64,000 nt of DNA, taken from Diogma glabrata (Eukaryota; Arthropoda; Insecta; Diptera; Cylindrotomidae). Below the pieces are notes generated by a model. That model did no database searches. It was given only the letters and a program-made list of their open reading frames with translations, and was not told where the DNA came from. The position numbers were made by a program, and so were the translations under genes. The stretch covers positions 221,172,263 through 221,236,262 of the forward strand of contig OY856188.1 in assembly GCA_963693315.1 (NCBI GenBank), in the 5' to 3' direction. Shown here piece by piece: positions 1 to 11,345 of the stretch. Numbering within the stretch: the first letter of the stretch is position 1; each line of letters begins with the position of its first letter.

Positions 1-661
1 ATATAAGAATCAAGGATTAAGCTTATTTTTTATAAAATCATTTTTGTGAACGTTACTTTTATTACTCGAGTTACTAGTTTATCGTTTCTCAAAGTATAAT
101 ATGCACAACCTTCATACCGTTTAATTAATATGTATAAAACAGTTCAGATTAACATAATTCTGTTTTATGAATAAACCAAAGTTTTCAATTTAAAAGCGTT
201 AAGATTCATATTTTCTCTCATCATGTGAATTGATCATTTATCAATATTGAGATCGTAAATTTCCCAAAAAAATTATAACATCGTTGGTGTATTAAGTTTA
301 AATTAACAATTAGTTTTTTTCGTAAAAGCGGTTAAAAAATTTTTTTAAATTATATTTTTCATTTTTGGGTTGATAATGAAGGCGCCGAAAACCAAATTGG
401 ATTTCATAATTTGCATATTGCATACAACATGAATCAAATAAATGTTTGCATGTGCCGCATCTTATTTCTTTTGTGTGATATTCTACTTCGTTTTTTTCTT
501 TGGTATCATCTTCTTCCTTTGTTATTTTTGCCTGAATCCAATCTTATTATAAAAGCGCACAGTTAAAAAAAGAAGGATAAACTGCAAGAAATTTATTTTT
601 TGCAAACAGTTTTGTTTATTATTTTTTTATTGTCTTTTGTGGTGAACTTGGTTATGTATAT
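1..661. other. AT-rich sequence without recognised features
   Basis: No reading frame, RNA gene or repeat could be recognised on either strand. The stretch is AT-rich with many short homopolymers. It ends at the AAAATAGTA border of the first hairpin module. Confidence 0.5.
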
Positions 662-802
662 AAAATAGTAGATTATACACCAAGGCAGAGAAGTGCATGT
701 TTTTATTCCGAGATGTGCTTGAAGCCCGAGGACGAAGCCTGAGGGCTACATATCACTTAGGGAGATGACATGCTCTCTCTCCCGAGGTGTATATACTATT
801 TT
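662..802. repeat. Long hairpin module H1 (AAAATAGTA-bounded foldback)
   Basis: The segment begins with AAAATAGTA and ends with TACTATTTT, and nearly its whole length folds back. Arm pieces such as TATACACC, GTGCATGT and AGCCC on the left have complements on the right in reverse order. The apex reads GAGGACGAAGCCTGA, related to the apices of the Crypton-upstream hairpins at 18.2 and 29.3 kb. The 3' flank reads TTTGCACGACC. A related copy lies inverted at 50615-50763. What I see is the symmetry and the shared apex; that it is part of a non-autonomous Crypton-like element is inference. Confidence 0.7.
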
Positions 803-848
803 TTGCACGACCAATTATATTATGATATTTAAAATTAAATCTAATAAT

Positions 849-2240
849 TTTAGACGAGGAGATAAAGCACTAAACCTAAGCAAATTGGCAGAGTAAGATG
901 GATGCGGTTTTTTGCATACGATTCAGGAAGCGGTCAGGAAAGTTTGAGAACATTGCCACTTTTCCGCAAAAACCTCTGAAGTACCTAGGGGCCAGGGCGG
1001 GTTATATACACCTCATCTCCCGGAACTTTCCATAAATTCAGCTCGAAATTGATCGAAGCTCGTTACTCGAGAGTTTTTGGGGTCGCTGAACACGAATATG
1101 ATGTCGGCAATGGACCTCGGAGTACCTAAAGCCCAGGGCGGGTATTTCTAACTCATCTCCTAGAACTTTCCATTAATTCAGCTTGAAATTGATTGAAGCT
1201 CGTTACTGGGGGGGGGGGGCCGCTGAACACGAATATGATGTCTGCGACGACCTTTGAGTACCTAGGAGCCAGGGCGGGTTATATACACCCTATCTCCTGG
1301 AACTTTCCATAAATACAGCAAGAAACTGATCGAAGCTCGTTACTGGGGAATTTTTTGGGGTCGCTGAACACGAATATGATGTCGGCGTTGACCTTTGGTG
1401 TACCTAGGGCCCAGGGTGGGTATGTCTAACTCATCTCCTGGAACTTTCCATAAGTTAAGCTCAAAATGATCGAAGCTCGTTACTCGGGGGTTTTTAGGGT
1501 CGCTGAACACGAATATGATGTCCGCGAGGCCCTCGGAGTACCTAGGGCCCAGGGCGGGTATGTCTCACTCATCTCCTAAAACTTTTCATAAATTCAGCCC
1601 GAAATTAGTCGAAGCTCGTTACTCGGGGGTTTCTGGGGCTTCTGAACAGGAATATGATGTCTGCAATGACTTTCGGAGTACCTAAGGGCCAGGGCGGGTT
1701 ATATACACCTCATTTTCTGGAGCTTTCCATAAATACAGCAAGAAATTGATCGGAGCTCGTTACTCGGGGGGTTTTGGGGTCGCTGAACACAAATATTATG
1801 GTGATGATGACCCCTGGAGTACCTAGGACTCGAACTCGTTCAGCGACCCCAAAAACCCCCGAGTAACGATCTCCGATCAATTTCGAGCTGAATTTATGGA
1901 AAGTTCCAGGAGATAAGTTAAACATACCCGCCCTGGGTCCTAGGTACTCTGAGGGTCATTGCCGACATCATACTCGTGTTCAGCGACCCCAAAAACTCCC
2001 GAGTAACGAGCTTCGATCAATTTCGAGCTGAATTTATGGAAAGTTCAAGGAGATGAGGTGTATATAACCCGCCCTGGCCCCTAGATACTCCAGAGATTTT
2101 TGTCGAAAAGTGGCTATGTTTACAAACTTTCCTGACGGCTTCCTGAATTGAATGTAAAAAACCGCATCTCGATCCATTTTACTCTGTCAATTTGCTTAGG
2201 TTTGGCCTATTTTTGTGCTTTATTTCCTCGCCTATTTAGA
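849..2240. mobile_element. Foldback element with internal ~140-bp minisatellite
   Basis: Arms at about 855-985 and 2085-2230 are inverted copies, starting CGAGGAGATAAAGCAC on the left with CGAGGAAATAAAGCAC as its right-hand complement. Between them lie about six direct units of ~140 bp (GTACCTAG recurs near 981, 1124, 1257, 1389, 1533 and 1677), then the array flips orientation near 1810-1850 for about two units. The array is clearly more GC-rich than its surroundings. TTTAGA borders both ends (849-854 and 2235-2240), a candidate target duplication. The related repeat at 50.5-50.6 kb lacks the element at the corresponding point, so it behaves as an empty site. No transposase is encoded. Confidence 0.75.
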
Positions 2241-2464
2241 GAGAACGGAAATTATAATTTTTGATGTTCAAAATAGTAGACGGTTTTTATACAAATTTGT
2301 TGTAATTTATCGTCAAAAATTTCTGTTTCTACTTTCATTGTTGTCATGGTTTGTTATATGTTACTGCCTTGGGAGTAAAAGATGCAATCCACTCCCGCAA
2401 ATGAGGGATCGGAATTGGACTTTATATACAACTCGCGCGAAAAATAATTTTTATTCGCCTACAT
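2241..2464 (+). repeat. Right part of the H1-type repeat (copy inverted at 50.30-50.57 kb)
   Basis: This sequence matches the reverse complement of about 50300-50570, including ATAGTAG near 2274, a GGGAGTAAAA segment and a GATCGGAATTGGAC segment. In the 50-kb copy the middle is a perfect palindrome centred on CCTAGG; here the palindrome is degraded (CCTTGGGAGT). With H1 it forms one repeat unit split by the foldback at 855-2234. Confidence 0.6.
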
Positions 2465-2928
2465 ATTAAAGTGGTACTTTATTACTGTGATTTGCAGCCG
2501 TAAAGTGTCACTTTTTAACCATATATTTTGTTGTCATAGTTACGTTTAAAAAAGTAAAAAACATTTGTATTTGTTTAAATTCTATAAAAACAGAAATTTT
2601 TATCAAAGCAACCTTTAAATTCAAAATTTCATTATCCTATTAAAATTATTGTTATTTATATGTTATACAATTGTGTCATGTCATAGTTATACAATTATTT
2701 TGAAAAAAATAACAAATATTTTGTCATTTCAAAATTTATAACTTTGATTTAGAATAAACAATTTTTTTTGAATGTTTTGCTAGCGGCGAATAAAAAATAG
2801 AAATGAGGCACGGACGTAAGCTATTTTGGACTTAATGTGGATGCAAATCTGGGCTAGCGCCTCGATTTGCAAACTGCACATACGTCCAAAATCTTAACTT
2901 TACGTCTTTGCAACATAATGTACTATTG
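2464..2928 (+). repeat. Repeat family C, copy 1, ending in hairpin H8
   Basis: It shares many blocks with 46430-46882 and, inverted, with 19920-20280 (TTTTGTTGTCATAGTTA, CAAAGCAACCTTT). Its end (about 2792-2928) is a hairpin: GACGTAAG at 2813 pairs with TTTACGTC ending 2906, and TTTTGGAC, ATGTG and GCAAATC are each matched in the opposite arm. Read on the minus strand the apex is CGAGGCGCTAGCCCA, close to the Crypton-upstream hairpin apices. It finishes near TACTATT. Confidence 0.7.
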
Positions 2929-2967
2929 CAGTACAGAATATGCATACTTAAATTATTATATTATTTT

Positions 2968-3600
2968 GTTAACTTCCCGATATGGGAAGTTATTGTTTTT
3001 TTAACTTCCTGATATGGGAAGTTATTGTTTTTGGGTCGATTTTCGAAATCGGAATTTTTGTGATTTCTTTACGTTTCATGACCTTCTAAAGCTGTTTAGA
3101 CTATTTTTAGCTGGCAGTCTGTATGTGTGTGTGTGTATGTGTGTGTATATCGCTGTGTGGAGAATTTTTGCCCAACGCTTTCTCAATAACGGATGGGTCG
3201 ATTTTAACGAAAATGCTCGCAATCGATGTATCTTGACGTAACTGAGAGCCCAGCCCTTTTCTAGCGAAATTAAATCATTTGTTTTTTAGTGGTTTCCAAA
3301 AAACGGAAAATCAACTCTTGCAAATATCATGAGATTAAATAATGCTATCATGACCTTGAATCTTCCATATTGTTTGTCATTATGTCAGACTTTTATAATG
3401 AGGTTTGTTTAAACAATTGCTATCTTAGTTTTTGAGATTTTTAACAAAATGTGAAAAAACTACGTGTTATTTTCTTTATGCAAGCGCATGATATCTGGTT
3501 GAAACTTTTGTATGTAAATGAGCTGCAAACACATTTGAATATCAAAAACCTGAGTTATTTTCTAAATTTTACAAAAAGGTCAGAGGTTCGAGAGTAGATT
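2968..3600 (+). repeat. Dispersed repeat family B, copy 1
   Basis: The repeat opens with the palindromic AACTTCCCGATATGGGAAGTT (given here as its two halves around GATATGGG), partly duplicated at 2971-3030, and continues with a GGGTCGATTTTCGAAATCGG block and a short GT-rich stretch near 3120-3150. Related copies lie at 3618-4170, 24258-24513 plus 28044-28370, and in the tandem duplicate at 26225. Short open frames inside vary between copies and look non-coding. Confidence 0.7.
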
Positions 3601-3617
3601 GCCTGGTTAACTGTTTA

Positions 3618-4173
3618 ATAACTTACCGATATGAGAAGTTATTGCTTTTGGGTCGATTTTCGAAATCGAAATTTTTAATATCTTTACGTTTCAAGACCTC
3701 CTGAAGCTGTTGAGGCTATTTTTAGCTGGCAGTATGTATGTTTGTGTAGGTATGTGCGTGTGTATCATCGTAAGTGGATGAAAATTTATCCAACGCTTTT
3801 TCAACAACGGATGATCAGATTTCAACTTCAATGCTCACAATCGATATATCTTGGTAACGTAACTTACAGCACAGTCCCTTTCTAATGAAATCATTTATTT
3901 TTTAATGGTTTTCAAAAAACAGAAAATCATCTCTTGCAAATATTACGAGAATAAATAATGCTATCTAGACCATTTACCTCCCATTTTATTTGTCATCATG
4001 TGAGACATTTACAATGACATTTGTATAAACAATTGCTATCTTACTTTTTAAGTTTTTTAAGAAAATTTGAAAAATAGGTGTTATTTTCATTACGCAAACG
4101 CATGAGAACTTGATAAAACTTTTGAAATAAAATGAGCTACAAACGCATCGGGGTTTATTTGAATATGGAAAAT
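3618..4173 (+). repeat. Dispersed repeat family B, copy 2 (diverged)
   Basis: A diverged second copy begins at AACTTACCGATATGAGAAGTT and runs through the same blocks as copy 1 until repeat A1 begins at 4174. Many substitutions relative to copy 1 suggest greater age. Confidence 0.65.
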
Positions 4174-5602
4174 ATGGAGGGGCTGAAATCTCACAGCTCT
4201 GAGATATCAAGACTTCGGTCTGGGTAAAGGATTTTGATATAGTTTTCGGCAAAAATCTTTTATGAGGACATGGTTTTTAGTTTTGGGCAGCGATGTATAT
4301 CAAACATAACTCTTTGTTAAAGTACAAATATTTTTTATCTCTGTTTAAAAATTTATTACAAAACTAACACGAAACATCAATACGTTGCCGGAAAATTATA
4401 ATCAAAATTCCAAAAATAATGTTAAATTAAATAAAATCAAACTTTTTCAAAATTCCAAAAATTAGAATAAAATCAAATATTTAAATTTTTTCTAAATTCC
4501 AATAATATTTCAAAAATTCTTAAAAATTCAAACTTTTTCCAAAATTCTAAAAATATTGCAAAAATTATTACAAAATCAATAATACAAACTTTTTCAAAAT
4601 TCCAAAAATATTTCAAAAACTATATCAAATTCAAAAATTTCCATGTCCAATTTCATTTTAAATTACATTTACGTCATAAAAACAGCTTCATTTTTTTCCA
4701 AAAATTGGCTAAAAAAATAAATGAAATCATTTTTTGACACACTTGACATTATTTTTTGACAAACTTATAATGCCATAATTCTCAATAATAATAATAAAAT
4801 ATCATGTCATACAATCTATTAATTTTATTTTTTTCTAAAAAAATTGGGTAAAAAATAAATAAAAACCTTTCTTTTGACACACTTGACAACATTTTTTGAC
4901 AAACTTATAATGCCATAATTCTCAATAATAATAATAAAATTTCATTTCAGAGAAACAATTTTATTTTTTTTCCCAAAAAATTGGGTAAAAAACTAAATAA
5001 AAATCTTTTGACACACTTGACAACATTTTTTTGACAAACTTATAATGCCATAATTCTCAATAATAATAATAAAATTTCATTTCAAACAAACAATTAATTT
5101 TATTTTTTTTCCAAAAAATTGGGTAAACAAATAAAAATCTTTCTTTTGACACACTTGACAACATTTTTTTGACAAACTTATATTGCAATAATCTAGTTTT
5201 TGATCTCACATACCAATCCCTACCATCAAGATTTCTCCAAATTTAATGTTCCTACTCGTAATCACTTAAAATGAACATTTTTTAAGCCAAAAATACGAAA
5301 ATTTGCTATTTTTGACACACATAATGATTTTTTGACACACTTCCGGTACAGTTATCGAACACAGCGTCCTTTCGGACCTGTCCCTTGAGTATACCTATTT
5401 TTAGAAAAAAAAATTTTTGAAATCCCTCCAGCGGTTTTCCCTGCAGCGTAGGTAATGACGGACGGACAGCATACAGACATACATTTTTTTTTTGCTTTTT
5501 TAGAATCAGTAGGTCCTAAAACGTCGAGAAATGCCAAAAAAGGGGGGTAAGATTTTCGCTTTGAACTCATGAATGTAATACTTAGGTCTTTCAGACCGAA
5601 GT
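4174..5602 (+). repeat. Repeat family A, copy 1, with internal minisatellites
   Basis: Starts TATGGAGGGGCTGAAATC and ends near TCAGACCGAAGTAA. ACTTCGGTCTG near the left end has its exact complement CAGACCGAAGT at the right end. Inside are an AAATTCCAAAAATATT-type array (about 4395-4625) and four ~137-bp units beginning TTGACACACTTGAC (4734, 4874, 5008, 5146). Copies: 35911-37205 (same orientation) and about 40912-42862 (inverted). A minus-strand frame at 5352-5705 is partly shared with copy 2, but the copies diverge by frame-breaking changes, so I do not call it a gene. The class is unknown. Confidence 0.7.
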
Positions 5603-5709
5603 AAATATGATATTTTGAATGAGCTATTTTCAAAATTTGGCAAAGGAGTCGGGGAGGATGTCTGTGGATCGTTGAGCAACTGTTTTTTTTAGACTTCAAT
5701 AACACTCAG

Positions 5710-8340
5710 TCCTGACGTTTAATTTTGTTGAAACATAGAGAATAAGGTTTTTGTAATGTTTATAGTAGTTTTGCAACTTGTCACTTTCGGTTAAAAACTT
5801 TATCTTATTCTTTTAAATATATCACAACAACAGCCACAGTTATTAAGTGTTTTTACTGAATGTTTGGTAAAACTTTTTATTTAACATGAGATAGAGCAAA
5901 TTTGCTTTTGAGGTGTCTTGTATATAGTCATCGCCGTTCATCAAACAAATGCTGACCTTTTATCTGACCATAAGGTTAGGTTGTTGTACTGGAGATCATT
6001 TTTGAGATTGATCATTTTAATGATATCTTCAACTTTCAACACCTTCTGAATCGATCTAGACAACTTATTGTAGTTTGCACTCTGAGTGTTAGTATGTTAT
6101 TAAATGTGTGTATAAACATTCAAATCCTATTAAAATTATTACAATTGATGTGCCGTATAATAAATAAATCTTAATTTTGCGTATTTAAGGCTTTAAAAAC
6201 CCTAATATTCACTTTTTGTTGACTTTTTTTCAAATTTGATTTAATATTTATTTTGTATTTTTCGTTTTTTATTTGTATTTATTGCAGTTAAATTATATTA
6301 TACAATTTTTTTTGTTTGATACTTTAGTATACCTTACCCAGTAACTGGTTAGTTTTTGGCGTGGGAAGTGCTTGGCGTGGCCCCTATAGTCACACCCCCA
6401 TCCTACTAGTTTAGGTTTAATCCAATTAGGAAAAGAAACGGATAGTATGTATAATGCTTTTCTTTAAATAGAAAACACACTCTGTTGCTCTTAAAATCAT
6501 TTATGCTGTCAGGTTACCAATAAATAATTGCTTAATAATTTTAAATCAAAACAAAATAATAAATCTTTAAAATTACAGAATTAATTCTTGAAAACTTCTG
6601 TACCGCAAAACAAATCATAAGCCATAGATCAACTAATATTGGTTATTGATAATCGTGATAATTTATTTTATAATCATAATCAATTTAAAATCTTTGAATA
6701 TTATTTCTTTCGTTTATTCTTTACCTTCTTTGAATAAATAATATACGAGGGAAGACAAGAAAGTTTGTGACTGTTTATTTACTTAGAGATAATTCTTTTA
6801 TTCTTGAAATGCAAAGTTGAAGTAGCTTGCAAGTATAGGAAAAACGAGAAATGATTCCTACGGAAACTGGCCAGAAAATCTGAGTCAGGTTTGCATAGAA
6901 TTATTGCTTAATGCTGTCTATTTTTTATCACATCTGTAAACATAGATAAAAATTTATCCAAAAAGGAGATCCAATAACTAAAACTAAAAGAAAAAATCCT
7001 AGTTCTGATTTAATTAGCTGGTTGGATCACGTAATTTTTCTTTCTTTTCTTGTAGATAGCAACAATTTTTGAAAAAAAAAAGTTATATTCTCAAGAGGAT
7101 TTATCTTTAAGCAATTATTTGTTGTTTTATAGATAGTAATTGTTATTTCTTCGTCAAAAGTTCAATTTTATTAGAATGAGTGTGAGAAAATTGTTAGATT
7201 TGTCATTTGGTTGGTTGTCATGATTTAATTTCTACAAAAAAAATAATAAAAACAAAAAATAAGAAAAATTGTGCAAAAAAGTTAAATTTTTAAATTAAAA
7301 TTACTTATTGCATGTATCACGAATTTGGGCTTTAAATTTTAAATTTTATCAATTTATAATGACATTTGAACATAAAATTTAATTACTTATCTTTATTTGA
7401 ACATGTTAAACTGAAGAAAATATTTTTTTTTTGTTTTTCATTTCTTTGTATAAATGGAACTAATTCTGTTATTACTTTTTTTTTGGTATACGGCGTTTAT
7501 AAGTTTATTATATTTATATTTTAATTTATTTAATGTTTTCTTCTTTCTTAACTCTGGTGATAATAAACGAAGATAAAATTAACACTTAATTTAAAAGGTT
7601 AGTGTAGGTGATTGGTGTGCTTTTTTCAAAATTTTCTGTGGTCATTTGTAAAATAAAGGTACATACTTAGGTTATTAGATGCTGTTGTTTTTAGTTTGAA
7701 ATATTAACGTTTGAGGAATGCAATATCGCAAAATAAAATATGTTATTGTCACTGGCAATATGCAAGCTGTTATAATCGATTTGTGTTTTAAGTTCTGCAC
7801 TTCGACCAATTTGAGCATTGAAATGGACTACCACATTTTTAGATCATGGCGCAGCATATTGTGATGATTTGAACATTGACGAACTTGCATTAAATTTTTG
7901 AGTGTGGATTTTAAGCGTTTATTTCTGTTAAGAAGTCGATGGCATGTTGTTGTATTTACTAATATCACACAATTGCATCCTAAATTATCAAAATACTAGA
8001 GTGGATGAATAAAAAATTGATAAATTAAATTTTGGAGTGCATGTGATTGTGATGCAAACAATTGTTTCATATTTGTTTTTGTGTAAATTAAGCCAATAGA
8101 TCTGATTATATTTGTACAAAAATTTGCTTGCGGTAAAGACATCTACCTATAATCTATATTCACTCTAGTTTTTTCTTGTGTGACATTTGAGCTCTATATG
8201 AAAGAGAACTGCATAGCACACAATTTTAACCTTCGTATCTCGTTATAGTATTATAGGCCTATTTTAATTACCTCGAACACATTGAGAAGATTGCTGAGTC
8301 AGCTTTTTCACACTTTTGATTTTAAATGGTTTAGTTGTCG
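5710..8340. other. AT-rich stretch without recognised features
   Basis: Both strands were scanned; only short non-coding-looking frames were seen and no repeat shared with the rest of the window was recognised. Near 6340-6410 a locally GC-richer segment (CAGTAACTGG, TGGCGTGG) stands out but has no identifiable identity. Confidence 0.4.
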
Positions 8341-9030
8341 TACGCATGGAGGGATCAGTTTTTATAAATTTGTTAATTTTTTTCTATTTTTTGATCCACG
8401 GGTGTGACAACCCCGCGTACACCAGTCCCTGCTATTGGCATATGAGTTAACGTGAGATATCACATACCACTGGCAATAGCGGTGAGATATCACTAGCCAA
8501 GGTGATATCTTAGGGGTGCTGGCGGATGAACTGTATTCAGTCAACGGTAGCACTCTCAATCTTAGCTAATGAATATTCCTTGATGCTGGAACGCTGTAGC
8601 TTGCTCGAAGAAACGAGCTTTCATATAACTATATATCTGAGCTTTAATCATTGAAAAATATACTGCGTCCCATAATCAAGGATTATGCCATTAGCAGGAA
8701 TATTGGCAAACCAATTTTAGTTTTGTTCTTGCAAATTTTTAAAACAAATTTGCCTTTTATCTCTTATTTTATTTTTATTTTCTCTATCCTATCACGAAAT
8801 ATCGGCCTATGTCATATTTTATATGTGATAGGATTTATGGTTTAGTTATCCATTATTAAACCAAAAAAATTAAAAAAAACAAAAAAAAACAGATTTGCGT
8901 CCATTAACATCCTTAGAACGCATGTTGTTGTGGGACCTTGGTTTTAAACGGTTTTTATGTGTTGTTGTGACACTATTGTAATGCCTACTACACATCACAT
9001 TTTATTAAAAAAAAAAAAAAAGTTTGAGTC
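8340..9030 (+). repeat. Composite repeat family D, copy 1
   Basis: Reads as the reverse complement of about 56575-57240. It begins with a structured block at 8400-8560 (CAGTCCCTGCTATTGGCATA, a CACTGGCAATAGCGG complement, AAGGTGATATCTTAGGGG) and ends at 8925-9025 with a segment whose orientation and A-rich end resemble a retrotransposon 3' tail. The first block alone recurs at 15590-15740. The repeated segments have no convincing coding frame. Confidence 0.65.
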
Positions 9031-9059
9031 GTATTTTTAAATGTATGTTAACCCTAATG

Positions 9060-10090
9060 GTTACCAACCAAGACAAAAAAAACAACCGGTCCCATTTCTA
9101 GCACTACCTTGTATCGAAAACAATTGTTTTATTTAGATTTTTATAGCTTCTGTGATGAGATGAAAAAGGTTTCAGTCGAATAACTGGTTTAAATTTTGTG
9201 GGTTTGGTTATTATGTTTAGGGATAGTGGTGTTAGCCTCACGCTCAAACTTTTCAAAGTTAGACCCTCAATAATTAGCATTAACAAATATATTTTATCGC
9301 AGTCTTAAAAGAAGAAGGTGTATTGATCACATGATTAGTGGAAGATTATTTATCTATCACAAATTTCAACTTCTTGTTCAGCATTTACACAAAAATATAT
9401 AAACCTATCTTCCACCTATGTTGCTGTCAAATTAGTTCAAAATAATATTACCTGTCACCTTAATATGTCATTTCTCCTACAAATTAAACCATATACATTT
9501 AAATTCCGTTGGTGTTACAATAATTTTAAAACTTTTTTAAACAAAATGAAAATTTACAATTATTGTAACATTATATAACTATTAAATTACATTTTCATTT
9601 ATATAATTACATTAAAATTTTGATATTAAACAAAAAAGAATTAACAAATAAACCTACACCGAATAGGAAACAACTAACTTTTGTAAAACGACACCTTAAT
9701 GTCTGGTAAAGAAAAAATTTCAGGTGAAATAAAAAGCAAAATTGAAAAATGAATGAAAACAAATATTTCTTTAGTTTTATGTTTTCTAAGGAACGTGTTT
9801 CATTTATGAATGAATTACATAAACTTTAAGTGAGTTTTTATTATTGACAATTACTTCATTCGACAATTGGAAAGATTAATTTCTTTGTTACATTTCTTTG
9901 ATCTGTTACATTTTAGTTTAGGAAAAATGTCATGGCATGCTTTCAGTAAGATGTCAATTTATGGAAATTCAGATCATAGTATGAGGCAGACTACTACTTT
10001 GGAGTGAGATTAAATATGTATTGAGTACTAACGTCATACAAATTTGTTTTGATTTAAAATTTTTAAATCATTAAAAATGTATACAAAATG
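9060..10090. other. AT-rich stretch without recognised features
   Basis: No supported coding, RNA or repeat feature was seen on either strand. Confidence 0.4.
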
Positions 10091-10129
10091 TGCGTAGAAC
10101 TTTAAACAAAATGTACTCAGTTGAAAGAA

Positions 10130-10325
10130 AGGATGCAAAAAATCCCGACTATAGCATTATATTAGGGCACCAATCGTTCTCTTTCACTGAGAGGGGTCGG
10201 CGAAGAGTGCTGGGTCAGGTCTTGGTTAGAAATGAAACGCCTCATTCTATCCACGCCGGATCAGGCATCCCTATTCGAACCGGATCAGATCAAATAGGAA
10301 ATTTACTGCTACGGTTATGAAAGAG
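10130..10325. other. Isolated GC-richer island of unknown nature
   Basis: About 190 bp are visibly richer in G and C than the surrounding kilobases and hold a 76-codon plus-strand frame (10090-10320) with no family I recognise. On the minus strand GGTTCGAATAG resembles an RNA polymerase III B box and TAGCAGTAAATT lies upstream of it, so a degraded tRNA-derived SINE is possible. A stray host exon cannot be excluded. Confidence 0.3.
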
Positions 10326-11089
10326 TTTGCCTGAATAAAATGCTAGTCGAGCATATTGTAAAAAAAAATCAATCATATCAAAAAACAAATATAAAATATT
10401 ATCATAGCTAAATTTAAAAAATTAAAAAACTAAATAATTCAAATATTTTATTTTTTTAACTACTAACTTGAGAAATCGTCATTTTTTACTCAATTGCTCC
10501 AATGAGAAGTAATTTTTTTCTATGACAGCAGATGAAAAGTCTATTTTTCTACTCCTATCACAGTAAATTATAAATTACATCACACTACCCATGACATGTA
10601 AATTGATTATTTCAAATAGTGTGCGGCAAGTAAAAAAGTGTGCGGTGATGGATTTTTATATATATACAGTAAAACTCGCTTTTAGCGTACACCATATATA
10701 AAGTACACTTGGTCTATAGAGTACAGCAAATTTTTTTCTTACATCTATAAAAATTTTACAAACAAATTATCCTTCTTATAAGGTACCTCGGCTTATAAGG
10801 TTTAACGTACACAAGTTTAGTCCCGTGAACTATTTTTCTATGTAATTTGCCCAGTTTATAAAGTACGAATAGAAAATAAAAATACAAAATAAACATAAAA
10901 ATTTAAAAGTCGTAAGTATTCGATGCTTTACGATATTTATTATTTTTCTACGAAATGTTTGTGCTTCGTTTCATTAATTTGTTGTGGTTCATGGGTTAAT
11001 TCGCAAGTAAGTGTTGAGAAAATATTTGCTAATTTATCAGTTCGAATTCTTTAATGCTTTCATTCATGTTTTATGAAAATGCTAAAGGT

Positions 11090-11345
11090 GCGATACGGCT
11101 CCAAATCAAATTAAAATGCAAGTGATCACTTTGGCCAATAAATTAAAATGTTTGGCGGAAGTCAATCAAAAGAAGTCTTTCTCAAGTTAGGGTAATGTTT
11201 GGATTGTAGAAAAATTTCTTCCACTGTGCGCAATCGGTTAGAAATTGAAGCAGTTTGTTTGTTCATTGAAACGTAAAAAAATTAGATGTGCTAAATTTCA
11301 CAAAATAGAGGAAGCCGTTAAAAATGGATCAATATAATGAGCTCT
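11090..11345 (+). pseudogene. pogo-type transposase relic (N-terminal DNA-binding region)
   Basis: Conceptual reading gives VITLANKLKCLAEVNQKK, then SSTVRNRLEIEAV in a shifted frame, then IRCAKFHKIEEAVKNG. This matches the order of the pogo/CENP-B N-terminal region: a first helix-turn-helix with L..K...L.E, a STV recognition helix and a later K.P.LEEAL-like segment. Several stops and frameshifts break it. No DDE domain was found downstream. Its position 400 bp inside the left end supports the pogo assignment. Confidence 0.5.

Noticed and set aside
5352..5705. 117-codon minus-strand frame in repeat A1
   Set aside because: The related frame in A2 (36866-37157) is disrupted and composition follows the repeat; no domain recognised.
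8362..8559. 65-codon minus-strand frame, also present extended at 57024
   Set aside because: It lies in the structured non-coding block of family D; the two copies differ by frame-neutral and non-neutral changes alike and no domain is evident.
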